From assembly GCA_037389465.1 (NCBI GenBank), contig JAZARR010000070.1:462501-526500 (forward strand): DNA of 64,000 nucleotides, written 5' to 3'. The position numbers and the translations under genes are program-made. Position 1 is the stretch's first letter. Each line of letters starts with the position of its first letter. This DNA is from Baylisascaris procyonis (lineage: Eukaryota > Nematoda > Chromadorea > Rhabditida > Ascarididae). The notes below the pieces were generated by a model, which was not told the DNA's origin, made no database searches, and was given only the letters and a program-made list of their open reading frames with translations. Shown here piece after piece: positions 44,401 to 59,400 of the stretch.

Positions 44401-47400
44401 AAGGTACAGGGAGGAGGGAGGGAGGGAAGAGGTTTGTCAGAAGAGACTTGTTATTTTGCAGCAATGTTTTTGAGACTTACAATTTATTATTTAACCCTAT
44501 GATGTAGTATTCGAAGAGACAGGGAGGGGGGGGGGAGGGAGAGAAGAGGTTTGTCAGAAGAGACTTGTTATTTTGCAGCAATGTTTTTGAGACTTACAAT
44601 TTATTATTTAGCCCTATGATGTAGTATTCGATGGGGCAGAGGTGGGGTGGAAGGGGAGGGAAGAGGTTTGTCAGAAGAGACTTGTTATTTTGCAGCAACG
44701 TTTTTGAGACTTACAATTTATTATTTAACCCTATGATTTAGTATTCGAAGGTACAAGGAGGAGGGAGGGAGGGAAGAGGTTTGTCAGAAGAGACTTGTTA
44801 TTTTGCAGCAATGTTTTTGAGACTTACAATTTATTATTTAACCCTATGATGTAGTATTCGAAGAGACAGGGAGGGGGGGGGGAGGGAGAGAAGAGGTTTG
44901 TCAGAAGAGACTTGTTATTTTGCAGCAACGTTTTTGAGACTTACAATTTATTATTTAACCCTATGATGTAGTATTCGATGGGGCAGATTTGGGGTGGAAG
45001 GAGAGGGAAGAGGTTTGTCAGAAGAGACTTGTTATTTTGCAGCAATGTTTTTGAGACTTACAATTTATTATTTAGCCCTATGATGTAGTATTCGAAGGAA
45101 CACAGGGGGGGGAGGGAGGGAAGAAATTTGTCAGAAGAGACTTGTTATTTTGCAGCAATGTTTTTGAGACTTACAATTTATTATTTAACCGTGTGATGTA
45201 GTATTCGAAGGGACAGGGAGGAGGGAAGGAGGGAAGAGGTTTGTCAAAAGAGACTTGTTATTTCGCAGCAATGTTTTTGAGACTTACAATTTATTATTTA
45301 ACCCTGTGATGCAGTATTCGAAGGGACAGAGGGGGTGGGGGAGGGAGGGAGGGAAGAGGTTTGTCAGAAGAGACTTGTTATTTTGCAGCAATGTTTTTGA
45401 GACTTACAAATTATTATTTAACCCTGTGATGTAGTATTCGAAGGGACAGGGGGGGAGGGAGGGAGGGAAGAGGTTTGTCAGAAGAGACTTGTTATTTCGC
45501 AGCAATGTTTTTGAGACTTACAATTTATTATTTAACCCTGTGATGCAGTATTCGAAGGGACAGAGGGGGTGGGGGAGGGAGGGAGGGAAGAGGTTTGTCA
45601 GAAGAGACTTGTTATTTTGCAGCAATGTTTTTGAGACTTACAATTTATTATTTAGCCCTATGATGTAGTATTCGATGGGGCAGAGGTGGGGTGGAATTGG
45701 AGGGAAGAGGTTTGTCAGAAGAGACTTGTTATTTTGCTGCAACGTTTTGAAACTTACAATTTATTATTTAACCATATGATGTAGTATTCGAAGGTACAGG
45801 GAGGAGGGAGGGAGGGAAGAGGTTTGTCAGAAGAGACTTGTTGTTTTGCAGCATTGTTTTTGAGACTTACAATTTATTATTTAACCCTATGACGTAGTAT
45901 TCGAAGGGACAGGGAGGTGGGATGGGAGGGAAGAGGTTTGTCAGAAGAGACTTGTTATTTTGCAGCAATGTTTTTGAGACTTACAATTTATTATTTAGCC
46001 CTATGATGTAGTATTCGATGGGGCAGAGGTGGGGTGGAAGGGGAGGGAAGAGGTTTGTCAGAAGAGACTTGTTATTTTGCAGCAATGTTTTTGAGACTTA
46101 CAATTTATTATTTAACCCTATGATGTAGTATTCGAAGGGACAGGGGGGAGGGGGAGGGAGGGAAGAGGTTTGTCAGAAGAGACTTGTTATTTTGCAGCAA
46201 TGTTTTTGAGACTTACAATTTATTATTTAGCCCTATGATGTAGTATTCGATGGGGCAGAGGTGGGGTGGAAGGGGAGGGAAGAGGTTTGTCAGAAGAGAC
46301 TTGTTATTTTGCAGCAACGTTTTTGAGACTTACAATTTATTATTTAACCCTATGATTTAGTATTCGAAGGTACAAGGAGGAGGGAGGGAGGGAAGAGGTT
46401 TGTCAGAAGAGACTTGTTATTTTGCAGCAATGTTTTTGAGACTTACAATTTATTATTTAACCCTATGATGTAGTATTCGAAGAGACAGGGAGGGGGGGGG
46501 AGGGAGAGAAGAGGTTTGTCAGAAGAGACTTGTTATTTTGCAGCAATGTTTTTGAGACTTACAATTTATTATTTAACCCTATGATGTAGTATTCGATGGG
46601 GCAGATTTGGGGTGGAAGGAGAGGGAAGAGGTTTGTCAGAAGAGACTTGTTATTTTGCAGCAATGTTTTTGAGACTTACAATTTATTATTTAACCCTATG
46701 ATGTAGTATTCGAAGAGACAGGAAGGGGGGGGAGGGAGAGAAGAAGTTTGTCAGAAGAGACTTGTTATTTTGCAGCAATGTTTTTGAGACTTACAATTTA
46801 TTATTTAACCCTATGATGTAGTATTCGAAGGGACAGGGGGGAGGGGGAGGGAGGGAAGAGGTTTGTCAGAAGAGACTTGTTATTTTGCAGCAATGTTTTT
46901 GAGACTTACAATTTATTATTTAGCCCTATGATGTAGTATTCGATGGGGCAGAGGTGGGGTGGAAGGGGAGGGAAGAGGTTTGTCAGAAGAGACTTGTTAT
47001 TTTGCAGCAACGTTTTTTGAGACTTACAATTTATTATTTAACCCTATGATTTAGTATTCGAAGGTACAGGGAGGAGGGAGGGAGGGAAGAGGTTTGTCAG
47101 AAGAGACTTGTTATTTTGCAGCAATGTTTTTGAGACCTACAAATTATTATTTAACCCTATGATGTAGTATTCGAAGGGACAGAGGGGGGAAGGGAAGAGG
47201 TTTGTCAGAAGAGACTTGTTATTTCGCAGCAATGTTTTTGAGACTTACAATTTATTATTTAACCCTATGATGTAGTATTCGAAGGGACAGAGGGGGGAAG
47301 GGAAGAGGTTTGTCAGAAGAGACTTGTTATTTTGCTGCAACGTTTTGAGACTTACAATTTATTATTTAACCATATGATGTAGTATTCGAAGGGACAGGGA

Positions 47401-50400
47401 GGGGGGAGGGAGGGAAGAGGTTTGTCAGAAGAGACTTGTTATTTTGCAGCAATGTTTTTGAGACTTACAATTTATTATTTAGCCCTATGATGTAGTATTC
47501 GATGGGGCAGAGGTGGGGTGGAAGGGGAGGGAAGAGGTTTGTCAGAAGAGACTTGTTATTTTGCAGCAACGTTTTTGAGACTTACAATTTATTATTTAAC
47601 CCTATGATTTAGTATTCGAAGGTACAGGGAGGAGGGAGGGAGGGAAGAGGTTTGTCAGAAGAGACTTGTTATTTTGCAGCAATGTTTTTGAGACCTACAA
47701 ATTATTATTTAACCCTATGATGTAGTATTCGAAGGAACAGAGAAGGGGGGGGGGGAAGGGAGGGAAGAGTTTTGTCAAAAGAGACTTGTTATTTTGCAGC
47801 AGTGTTTTTGAGACTTACAATTTATTATTTAACCCTATGATGTAGTATTCGATGGGGCAGAGGGGGGGGGGAGGGAGGGAAGAGGTTTGTCAGAAGACTT
47901 GTTATTTTGCAGCAATATTTTTGAGACTTACAATTTATTATTTAGCCCTATGATGTAGTATTCGAAGGAACACAGGGGGGGGGAGGGAGGGAAGAAATTT
48001 GTCAGAAGAGACTTGTTATTTTGCAGCAATGTTTTTGAGACTTACAATTTATTATTTAACCGTGTGATGTAGTATTCGAAGGGACAGGGAGGAGGGAAGG
48101 AGGGAAGAGGTTTGTCAAAAGAGACTTGTTATTTTGCAGCAATGTTTTTGAGACTTACAATTTATTATTTAGCCCTATGATGTAGTATTCGATGGGGCAG
48201 AGGTGGGGTGGAAGGTGAGGGAAGGGTTTTTTCAGAAGAGACTTGCTATTTTGCAGCAATGTTTTTGGACTTACAATTTATTATTTAGCCCTATGATGTA
48301 GTATTCGAAGGGACACAGGAGGGGGGGGGGAGGGAGGGAAGAGGTTTGTCAGAAGTGGCTTATTATTTTGCAGCAATGTTTTTGAGACTTACAATTTATT
48401 ATTTAACCCTATGATGTAGTATTCGATGGGGCAGAGGTGGGGTGGAAGGGGAGGGAAGAGGTTTGTCAGAAGAGACTTGTTATTTTGCAGCAATGTTTTT
48501 GAGACTTACAATTTATTATTTAACCCTATGATGTAGTATTCGAAGGGACAGGGGGGAGGGGGAGGGAGGGAAGAGGTTTGTCAGAAGAGACTTGTTATTT
48601 TGCAGCAATGTTTTTGAGACTTACAATTTATTATTTAGCCCTATGATGTAGTATTCGATGGGGCAGAGGTGGGGTGGAAGGGGAGGGAAGAGGTTTGTCA
48701 GAAGAGACTTGTTATTTTGCAGCAACGTTTTTGAGACTTACAATTTATTATTTAACCCTATGATTTAGTATTCGAAGGTACAAGGAGGAGGGAGGGAGGG
48801 AAGAGGTTTGTCAGAAGAGACTTGTTATTTTGCAGCAATGTTTTTGACACTTACAATTTTTTATTTAACCCTATGATGTAGTATTCGAAGAGACAGGGAG
48901 GGGGGGGGGGGAGGGAGAGAAGAGGTTTGTCAGAAGAGACTTGTTATTTTGCAGCAACGTTTTTGAGACTTACAATTTATTATTTAACCCTATGATGTAG
49001 TATTCGATGGGGCAGATTTGGGGTGGAAGGAGAGGGAAGAGGTTTGTCAGAAGAGACTTGTTATTTTGCAGCAATGTTTTTGAGACTTACAATTTATTAT
49101 TTAACCCTATGATGTAGTATTCGAAGAGACAGGGAGGGGGGAGGGAGAGAAGAAGTTTGTCAGAAGAGACTTGTTATTTTGCAGCAATGTTTTTGAGACT
49201 TACAATTTATTATTTAACCCTATGATGTAGTATTCGAAGGGACAGGGGGAGGGGAGGGAGGGAAGAGGTTTGTCAGAAGAGACTTGTTATTTTGCAGCAA
49301 TGTTTTTGAGACTTACAATTTATTATTTAGCCCTATGATGTAGTATTCGATGGGGCAGAGGTGGGGTGGAAGGGGAGGGAAGAGGTTTGTCAGAAGAGAC
49401 TTGTTATTTTGCAGCAACGTTTTTGAGACTTACAATTTATTATTTAACCCTATGATTTAGTATTCGAAGGTACAAGGAGGAGGGAGGGAGGGAAGAGGTT
49501 TGTCAGAAGAGACTTGTTATTTTGCAGCAATGTTTTTGAGACTTACAATTTATTATTTAACCCTATGATGTAGTATTCGAAGAGACAGGGAGGGGGGGGG
49601 GAGGGAGAGAAGAGGTTTGTCAGAAGAGACTTGTTATTTTGCAGCAATGTTTTTGAGACTTACAATTTATCATTTAACCCTATGATGTAGTATTCGATGG
49701 GGCAGATTTGGGGTGGAAGGAGAGGGAAGAGGTTTGTCAGAAGAGACTTGTTATTTTGCAGCAATGTTTTTGAGACTTACAATTTATTATTTAACCCTAT
49801 GATGTAGTATTCGAAGAGACAGGAAGGGGGGGAGGGAGAGAAGAAGTTTGTCAGAAGAGACTTGTTATTTTGCAGCAATGTTTTTGAGACTTACAATTTA
49901 TTATTTAACCCTATGATGTAGTATTCGAAGGGACAGGGGGAGGGGGAGGGAGGGAAGAGGTTTGTCAGAAGAGACTTGTTATTTTGCAGCAATGTTTTTG
50001 AGACTTACAATTTATTATTTAGCCCTATGATGTAGTATTCGATGGGGCAGAGGTGGGGTGGAAGGGGAGGGAAGAGGTTTGTCAGAAGAGACTTGTTATT
50101 TTGCAGCAACGTTTTTGAGACTTACAATTTATTATTTAACCCTATGATTTAGTATTCGAAGGTACAGGGAGGAGGGAGGGAGGGAAGAGGTTTGTCAGAA
50201 GAGACTTGTTATTTTGCAGCAATGTTTTTGAGACCTACAAATTATTATTTAACCCTATGATGTAGTATTCGAAGGGACAGAGGGGGGAAGGGAAGAGGTT
50301 TGTCAGAAGAGACTTGTTATTTCGCAGCAATGTTTTTGAGACTTACAATTTATTATTTAACCATATGATGTAGTATTCGAAGGGACAGGGGGGGGGGAGG

Positions 50401-53400
50401 GAGGGAGGGAAGAGGTTTGTCAGAAGAGACTTGTTATTTCGCAGCAATGTTTTTGAGACTTACAATTTATTATTTAACCCTATGATGTAGTATTCGAAGG
50501 GACAGGGGGGAGGGGGAGGGAGGGAAGAGGTTTGTCAGAAGAGACTTGTTATTTTGCAGCAATGTTTTTGAGACTTACAATTTATTATTTAGCCCTATGA
50601 TGTAGTATTCGATGGGGCAGAGGTGGGGTGGAAGGGGAGGGAAGAGGTTTGTCAGAAGAGACTTGTTATTTTGCAGCAACGTTTTTGAGACTTACAATTT
50701 ATTATTTAACCCTATGATTTAGTATTCGAAGGTACAGGGAGGAGGGAGGGAGGGAAGAGGTTTGTCAGAAGAGACTTGTTATTTTGCAGCAATGTTTTTG
50801 AGACTTACAATTTATTATTTAACCCTATGATGTAGTATTCGAAGAGACAGGGGGGGAGGGAGAGAAGAGGTTTGTCAGAAGAGACTTGTTATTTTGCAGC
50901 AACGTTTTTGAGACTTACAATTTATTATTTAACCCTATGATGTAGTATTCGATGGGGCAGAGGTGGGGTGGAAGGGGAGGGAAGAGGTTTGTCAGAAGAG
51001 ACTTGTTATTTTGCAGCAATGTTTTTGAGACTTACAATTTATTATTTAACCCTATGATGTAGTATTCGAAGGGACAGGGGGGAGGGGGAGGGAGGGAAGA
51101 GGTTTGTCAGAAGAGACTTGTTATTTTGCAGCAATGTTTTTGAGACTTACAATTTATTATTTAGCCCTATGATGTAGTATTCGATGGGGCAGAGGTGGGG
51201 TGGAAGGGGAGGGAAGAGGTTTGTCAGAAGAGACTTGTTATTTTGCAGCAACGTTTTTGAGACTTACAATTTATTATTTAACCCTATGATTTAGTATTCG
51301 AAGGGACACAGGAGGGGGGGGGGAGGGAGGGAAGAGGTTTGTCAGAAGTGGCTTATTATTTTGCAGCAATGTTTTTGAGACTTACAATTTATTATTTAAC
51401 CCTATGATGTAGTATTCGAAGAGACAGGAAGGGGGGGGAGGGAGAGAAGAAGTTTGTCAGAAGAGACTTGTTATTTTGCAGCAATGTTTTTGAGACTTAC
51501 AATTTATTATTTAACCCTATGATGTAGTATTCGATGGGGCAGAGGTGGGGTGGAAGGGGAGGGAAGAGGTTTGTCAGAAGAGACTTGTTATTTTGCAGCA
51601 ACGTTTTTGAGACTTACAATTTATTATTTAACCCTATGATTTAGTATTCGAAGGTACAGGGAGGAGGGAGGGAGGGAAGAGGTTTGTCAGAAGAGACTTG
51701 TTATTTTGCAGCAATGTTTTTGAGACCTACAAATTATTATTTAACCCTATGATGTAGTATTCGAAGGGACAGAGGGGGGAAGGGAAGAGGTTTGTCAGAA
51801 GAGACTTGTTATTTCGCAGCAATGTTTTTGAGACTTACAATTTATTATTTAACCCTATGATGTAGTATTCGAAGGGACAGGGGGGAGGGGGAGGGAGGGA
51901 AGAGGTTTGTCAGAAGAGACTTGTTATTTTGCAGCAATGTTTTTGAGACTTACAATTTATTATTTAGCCCTATGATGTAGTATTCGATGGGGCAGAGGTG
52001 GGGTGGAAGGGGAGGGAAGAGTTTGTCAGAAGAGACTTGTTATTTTGCAGCAATATTTTTGAGACTTACAATTTATTATTTAACCCTATGATGTAGTATT
52101 CGAAGGGACAGGGGGGGGGGGAGAGAGGGAAGAGGTTTGTCAGAAGAGGCTTGATGTTTTGCGGCAATGTTTTTGAGACTTAGAATTTACTATTTAAATC
52201 TGTGATGTAGTATTCGAAGGAACAGAGAAGGCGGGGGGGGGAAGGGAGGGAAGAGTTTTGTCAAAAGAGACTTGTTATTTTGCAGCAGTGTTTTTGAGAC
52301 TTACAATTTATTATTTAGCCCTATGATGTAGTATTCGATGGGGCAGAGGTGGGGTGGAAGGGGAGGGAAGAGGTTTGTCAGAAGAGACTTGTTATTTTGC
52401 AGCAACGTTTTTGAGACTTACAATTTATTATTTAACCCTATGATTTAGTATTCGAAGGTATAGGGAGGAGGGAGGGAGGGAAGAGGTTTGTCAGAAGAGA
52501 CTTGTTATTTCGCAGCAATGTTTTTGAGACTTACAATTTATTATTTAACCCTATGATGTAGTATTCGAAGGGACAGAGGGGGGAAGGGAAGAGGTTTGTC
52601 AGAAGAGACTTGTTATTTTGCTGCAACGTTTTGAGACTTACAATTTATTATTTAACCATATGATGTAGTATTCGAAGGGACAGGGAGGGGGGGGGGAGGG
52701 AGGGAAGAGGTTTGTCAGAAGAGACTTGTTATTTTGCAGCAACGTTTTTGAGACTTACAATTTATTATTTAACCCTATGATGTAGTATTCGAAGGGACAG
52801 GGAGGGGGGATGGGAGGGATGGAAGAGGTTTGTCAGAAGAGACTTGTTATTTTGCAGCAACGTTTTTGAGACTTACAATTTATTATTTAACCATATGATG
52901 TAGTATTCGAAGGGACAGGGGAGGGGGGGGGGGAGGGAGGGAAGAGGTTTGTCAGAAGAGACTTGTTATTTTGCAGCAACGTTTTTGAGACTTACAATTT
53001 ATTATTTAACCCTATGATGTAGTATTCGAAGGGACAGGGGGAGGGGGAGGGAGGGAAGAGGTTTGTCAGAAGAGACTTGTTATTTTGCAGCAATGTTTTT
53101 GAGACTTACAATTTATTATTTAGCCCTATGATGTAGTATTCGATGGGGCAGAGGTGGGGTGGAAGGGGAGGGAAGAGGTTTGTCAGAAGAGACTTGTTAT
53201 TTTGCAGCAATGTTTTTGAGACTTACAATTTATTATTTAACCCTATGATGTAGTATTGGAAGAGACAGGGAGGGGGGAGGGAGAGAAGAAGTTTGTCAGA
53301 AGAGACTTGTTATTTTGCAGCAATGTTTTTGAGACTTACAATTTATTATTTAACCCTGTGATGTAGTATTCGAAGGGACAGGGGGGGGGGAGGGAGGGAG

Positions 53401-56400
53401 GGAAGAGGTTTGTCAGAAGAGACTTGTTATTTCGCAACAATGTTTTTGAGACTTACAATTTATTATTTAACCCTATGATGTAGTATTCGAAGGGACAGGG
53501 GGGAAGGGGAGGGAGGGAGAGAAGAAGTTTGTCAGAAGAGACTTGTTATTTTGCAGCAATGTTTTTGAGACTTACAATTTATTATTTAACCCTATGATGT
53601 AGTATTCGATGGGGCAGAGGTGGGGTGGAAGGGGAGGGAAGAGGTTTGTCAGAAGAGACTTGTTATTTTGCAGCAACGTTTTTGAGACTTACAATTTATT
53701 ATTTAACCCTATGATTTAGTATTCGAAGGTACAGGGAGGAGGGAGGGAGGGAAGAGGTTTGTCAGAAGAGACTTGTTATTTTGCAGCAATGTTTTTGAGA
53801 CCTACAAATTATTATTTAACCCTATGATGTAGTATTCGAAGGGACAGAGGGGGGAAGGGAAGAGGTTTGTCAGAAGAGACTTGTTATTTCGCAGCAATGT
53901 TTTTGAGACTTACAATTTATTATTTAACCCTATGATGTAGTATTCGAAGGGACAGGGGGAGGGGGAGGGAGGGAAGAGGTTTGTCAGAAGAGACTTGTTA
54001 TTTTGCAGCAATGTTTTTGAGACTTACAATTTATTATTTAGCCCTATGATGTAGTATTCGATGGGGCAGAGGTGGGGTGGAAGGGGAGGGAAGAGTTTGT
54101 CAGAAGAGACTTGTTATTTTGCAGCAATATTTTTGAGACTTACAATTTATTATTTAACCCTATGATGTAGTATTCGAAGGGACAGGGGGGGGGGGGAGAG
54201 AGGGAAGAGGTTTGTCAGAAGAGGCTTGATGTTTTGCGGCAATGTTTTTGAGACTTAGAATTTACTATTTAAATCTGTGATGTAGTATTCGAAGGAACAG
54301 AGAAGGCGGGGGGGGGGGGGAAGGGAGGGAAGAGTTTTGTCAAAAGAGACTTGTTATTTTGCAGCAGTGTTTTTGAGACTTACAATTTATTATTTAGCCC
54401 TATGATGTAGTATTCGATGGGGCAGAGGTGGGGTGGAAGGGGAGGGAAGAGGTTTGTCAGAAGAGACTTGTTATTTTGCAGCAACGTTTTTGAGACTTAC
54501 AATTTATTATTTAACCCTATGATTTAGTATTCGAAGGTATAGGGAGGAGGGAGGGAGGGAAGAGGTTTGTCAGAAGAGACTTGTTATTTTGCAGCAATGT
54601 TTTTGAGACCTACAAATTATTATTTAACCCTATGATGTAGTATTCGAAGGGACAGAGGGGGGAAGGGAAGAGGTTTGTCAGAAGAGACTTGTTATTTCGC
54701 AGCAATGTTTTTGAGACTTACAATTTATTATTTAACCCTATGATGTAGTATTCGAAGGGACAGAGGGGGGAAGGGAAGAGGTTTGTCAGAAGAGACTTGT
54801 TATTTTGCTGCAACGTTTTGAGACTTACAATTTATTATTTAACCATATGATGTAGTATTCGAAGGGACAGGGAGGGGGGGAGGGAGGGAAGAGGTTTGTC
54901 AGAAGAGACTTGTTATTTTGCAGCAACGTTTTTGAGACTTACAATTTATTATTTAACCCTATGATGTAGTATTCGAAGGGACAGGGAGGGGGGATGGGAG
55001 GGATGGAAGAGGTTTGTCAGAAGAGACTTGTTATTTTGCAGCAACGTTTTTGAGACTTACAATTTATTATTTAACCATATGATGTAGTATTCGAAGGGAC
55101 AGGGGAGGGGGGAGGGAGGGAAGAGGTTTGTCAGAAGAGACTTGTTATTTTGCAGCAACGTTTTTGAGACTTACAATTTATTATTTAACCCTATGATGTA
55201 GTATTCGAAGGGACAGGGGGGAGGGGGAGGGAGGGAAGAGGTTTGTCAGAAGAGACTTGTTATTTTGCAGCAATGTTTTTGAGACTTACAATTTATTATT
55301 TAGCCCTATGATGTAGTATTCGATGGGGCAGAGGTGGGGTGGAAGGGGAGGGAAGAGGTTTGTCAGAAGAGACTTGTTATTTTGCAGCAATGTTTTTGAG
55401 ACTTACAATTTATTATTTAACCCTATGATGTAGTATTCGAAGAGACAGGGAGGGGGGAGGGAGAGAAGAAGTTTGTCAGAAGAGACTTGTTATTTTGCAG
55501 CAATGTTTTTGAGACTTACAATTTATTATTTAACCCTGTGATGTAGTATTCGAAGGGACAGGGGGGGGGGAGGGAGGGAGGGAAGAGGTTTGTCAGAAGA
55601 GACTTGTTATTTCGCAACAATGTTTTTGAGACTTACAATTTATTATTTAACCCTATGATTTAGTATTCGAAGGTACAGGGAGGAGGGAGGGAGGGAAGAG
55701 GTTTGTCAGAAGAGACTTGTTATTTTGCAGCAATGTTTTTGATACTTACAATTTATTATTTAACCCTATGATGTAGTATTCGAAGAGACAGGGGGGGAGG
55801 GAGAGAAGAGGTTTGTCAGAAGAGACTTGTTATTTTGCAGCAACGTTTTTGAGACTTACAATTTATTATTTAACCCTATGATGTAGTATTCGATGGGGCA
55901 GAGGTGGGGTGGAAGGGGAGGGAAGAGGTTTGTCAGAAGAGACTTGTTATTTTGCAGCAATGTTTTTGAGACTTACAATTTATTATTTAACCCTATGATG
56001 TAGTATTCGAAGGGACAGGGGGAGGGGGAGGGAGGGAAGAGGTTTGTCAGAAGAGACTTGTTATTTTGCAGCAACGTTTTTGAGACTTACAATTTATTAT
56101 TTAACCCTATGATTTAGTATTCGAAGGTACAGGGAGGAGGGAGGGAGGGAAGAGGTTTGTCAGAAGAGACTTGTTATTTTGCAGCAATGTTTTTGAGACT
56201 TACAATTTATTATTTAACCCTATGATGTAGTATTCGAAGAGACAGGAAGGGGGGGGGAGGGAGAGAAGAAGTTTGTCAGAAGAGACTTGTTATTTTGCAG
56301 CAGTGTTTTTGAGACTTACAATTTATTATTTAACCCTATGATGTAGTATTCGATGGGGCAGAGGGGGGGGGGGGGAGGGAGGGAAGAGGTTTGTCAGAAG

Positions 56401-59400
56401 ACTTCTTATTTTGCAGCAATGTTTTTGAGACTTACAATTTATTATTTAGCCCTATGATGTAGTATTCGAAGGGACACAGGGGGGGGGAGGGAGGGAAGAA
56501 ATTTGTCAGAAGAGACTTGTTATTTTGCAGCAATGTTTTTGAGACTTACATTATTTAACCGTGTGATGTAGTATTCGAAGGGACAGGGAGGAGGGAAGGA
56601 GGGAAGAGGTTTGTCAAAAGAGACTTGTTATTTTGCAGCATTGTTTTTGAGACTTACAATTTATTATTTAGCCCTATGATGTAGTATTCGATGGGGCAGA
56701 GGTGGGGTGGAAGGGGAGGGAAGGGTTTTGTCAGAAGAGACTTGCTATTTTGCAGCAATGTTTTTGGGACTTACAATTTATTATTTAGCCCTATGATGTA
56801 GTATTCGAAGGGACAGGGGGAGGGGGAGGGAGAGAAGAGGTTTGTCAGAAGAGACTTGTTATTTTGCAGCAATGTTTTTGAGACTTACAATTTATTATTT
56901 AGCCCTATGATGTAGTATTCGATGGGGCAGAGGTGGGGTGGAAGGGGAGGGAAGAGGTTTGTCAGAAGAGACTTGTTATTTTGCAGCAACGTTTTTGAGA
57001 CTTACAATTTATTATTTAACCCTATGATTTAGTATTCGAAGGTACAGGGAGGAGGGAGGGAGGGAAGAGGTTTGTCAGAAGAGACTTGTTATTTTGCAGC
57101 AATGTTTTTGAGACTTACAATTTATTATTTAACCCTATGATGTAGTATTCGAAGAGACAGGGAGGGGGGGGAGGGAGAGAAGAAGTTTGTCAGAAGAGAC
57201 TTGTTATTTTGCAGCAATGTTTTTGAGACTTACAATTTGTTATTTAACCCTATGATGTAGTATTCGAAGGGACAGGGGGGGAGGGGGAGGGAGGGAAGAG
57301 GTTTGTCAGAAGAGACTTGTTATTTTGCAGCAATGTTTTTGAGACTTACAATTTATTATTTAGCCCTATGATGTAGTATTCGATGGGGCAGAGGTGGGGT
57401 GGAAGGGGAGGGAAGAGGTTTGTCAGAAGAGACTTTTTATTTTGCAGCAACGTTTTTGAGACTTACAATTTATTATTTAACCCTATGATTTAGTATTCGA
57501 AGGTACAGGGAGGAGGGAGGGAGGGAAGAGGTTTGTCAGAAGAGACTTGTTATTTTGCAGCAATGTTTTTGAGACCTACAAATTATTATTTAACCCTATG
57601 ATGTAGTATTCGAAGGGACAGAGGGGGAAGGGAAGAGGTTTGTCAGAAGAGACTTGTTATTTCGCAGCAATGTTTTTGAGACTTACAATTTATTATTTAA
57701 CCCTATGATGTAGTATTCGAAGGGACAGGGGGAGGGGGAGGGAGGGAAGAGGTTTGTCAGAAGAGACTTGTTATTTTGCAGCAATGTTTTTGAGACTTAC
57801 AATTTATTATTTAGCCCTATGATGTAGTATTCGATGGGGCAGAGGTGGGGTGGAAGGGGAGGGAAGAGTTTGTCAGAAGAGACTTGTTATTTTGCAGCAA
57901 TGTTTTTGAGACTTACAATTTATTATTTAACCCTATGATGTAGTATTCGAAGGGACAGAGGGGGGAAGGGAAGAGGTTTGTCAGAAGAGACTTGTTATTT
58001 TGCTGCAACGTTTTGAGACTTACAATTTATTATTTAACCATATGATGTAGTATTCGAAGGGACAGGGAGGGGGGGGGAGGGAGGGAAGAGGTTTGTCAGA
58101 AGAGACTTGTTATTTTGCAGCAACGTTTTTGAGACTTACAATTTATTATTTAACCCTATGATGTAGTATTCGAAGGGACAGGGAGGGGGATGGGAGGGAT
58201 GGAAGAGGTTTGTCAGAAGAGACTTGTTATTTTGCAGCAATGTTTTTGAGACTTACAAATTATTATTTAACCCTATGATATAGTATTCGAAGGGACAGGG
58301 AGGAGGGAAGGAGGGAAGAGGTTTGTCAAAAGAGACTTGTTATTTTGCAGCATTGTTTTTGAGACTTACAATTTATTATTTAGCCCTATGATGTAGTATT
58401 CGATGGGGCAGAGGTGGGGTGGAAGGGGAGGGAAGGGTTTTGTCAGAAGAGACTTGCTATTTTGCAGCAATGTTTTTGGGACTTACAATTTATTATTTAG
58501 CCCTATGATGTAGTATTCGAAGGGACAGGGGGGGAGGGAGGGAAGAGGTTTGTCAGAAGAGGCTTGATGTTTTGCGGCAATGTTTTTGAGACTTAGAATT
58601 TACTATTTAAATCTGTGATGTAGTATTCGAAGGAACAGAGAAGGCGGGGGGGGAAGGGAGGGAAGAGTTTTGTCAAAAGAGACTTGTTATTTTGCAGCAG
58701 TGTTTTTGAGACTTACAATTTATTATTTAACCCTATGATGTAGTATTCGATGGGGCAGAGGGGGGGGGAGGGAGGGAAGAGGTTTGTCAGAAGACTTCTT
58801 ATTTTGCAGCAATGTTTTTGAGACTTACAATTTATTATTTAGCCCTATGATTTAGTATTCGAAGGTACAGGGAGGAGGGAGGGAGGGAAGAGGTTTGTCA
58901 GAAGAGACTTGTTATTTTGCAGCAACGTTTTTGAGACTTACAATTTATTATTTAACCCTATGATGTAGTATTCGAAGGGACAGGGGGGAGGGGGAGGGAG
59001 GGAAGAGGTTTGTCAGAAGAGACTTGTTATTTTGCAGCAATGTTTTTGAGACTTACAATTTATTATTTAGCCCTATGATGTAGTATTCGATGGGGCAGAG
59101 GTGGGGTGGAAGGGGAGGGAAGAGGTTTGTCAGAAGAGACTTGTTATTTTGCAGCAATGTTTTTGAGACTTACAATTTATTATTTAACCCTATGATGTAG
59201 TATTCGAAGAGACAGGGAGGGGGGGGGAGGGAGAGAAGAAGTTTGTCAGAAGAGACTTGTTATTTTGCAGCAATGTTTTTGAGACTTACAATTTATTATT
59301 TAACCCTGTGATGTAGTATTCGAAGGGACAGGGGGGGGGGAGGGAGGGAAGAGGTTTGTCAGAAGAGACTTGTTATTTCGCAACAATGTTTTTGAGACTT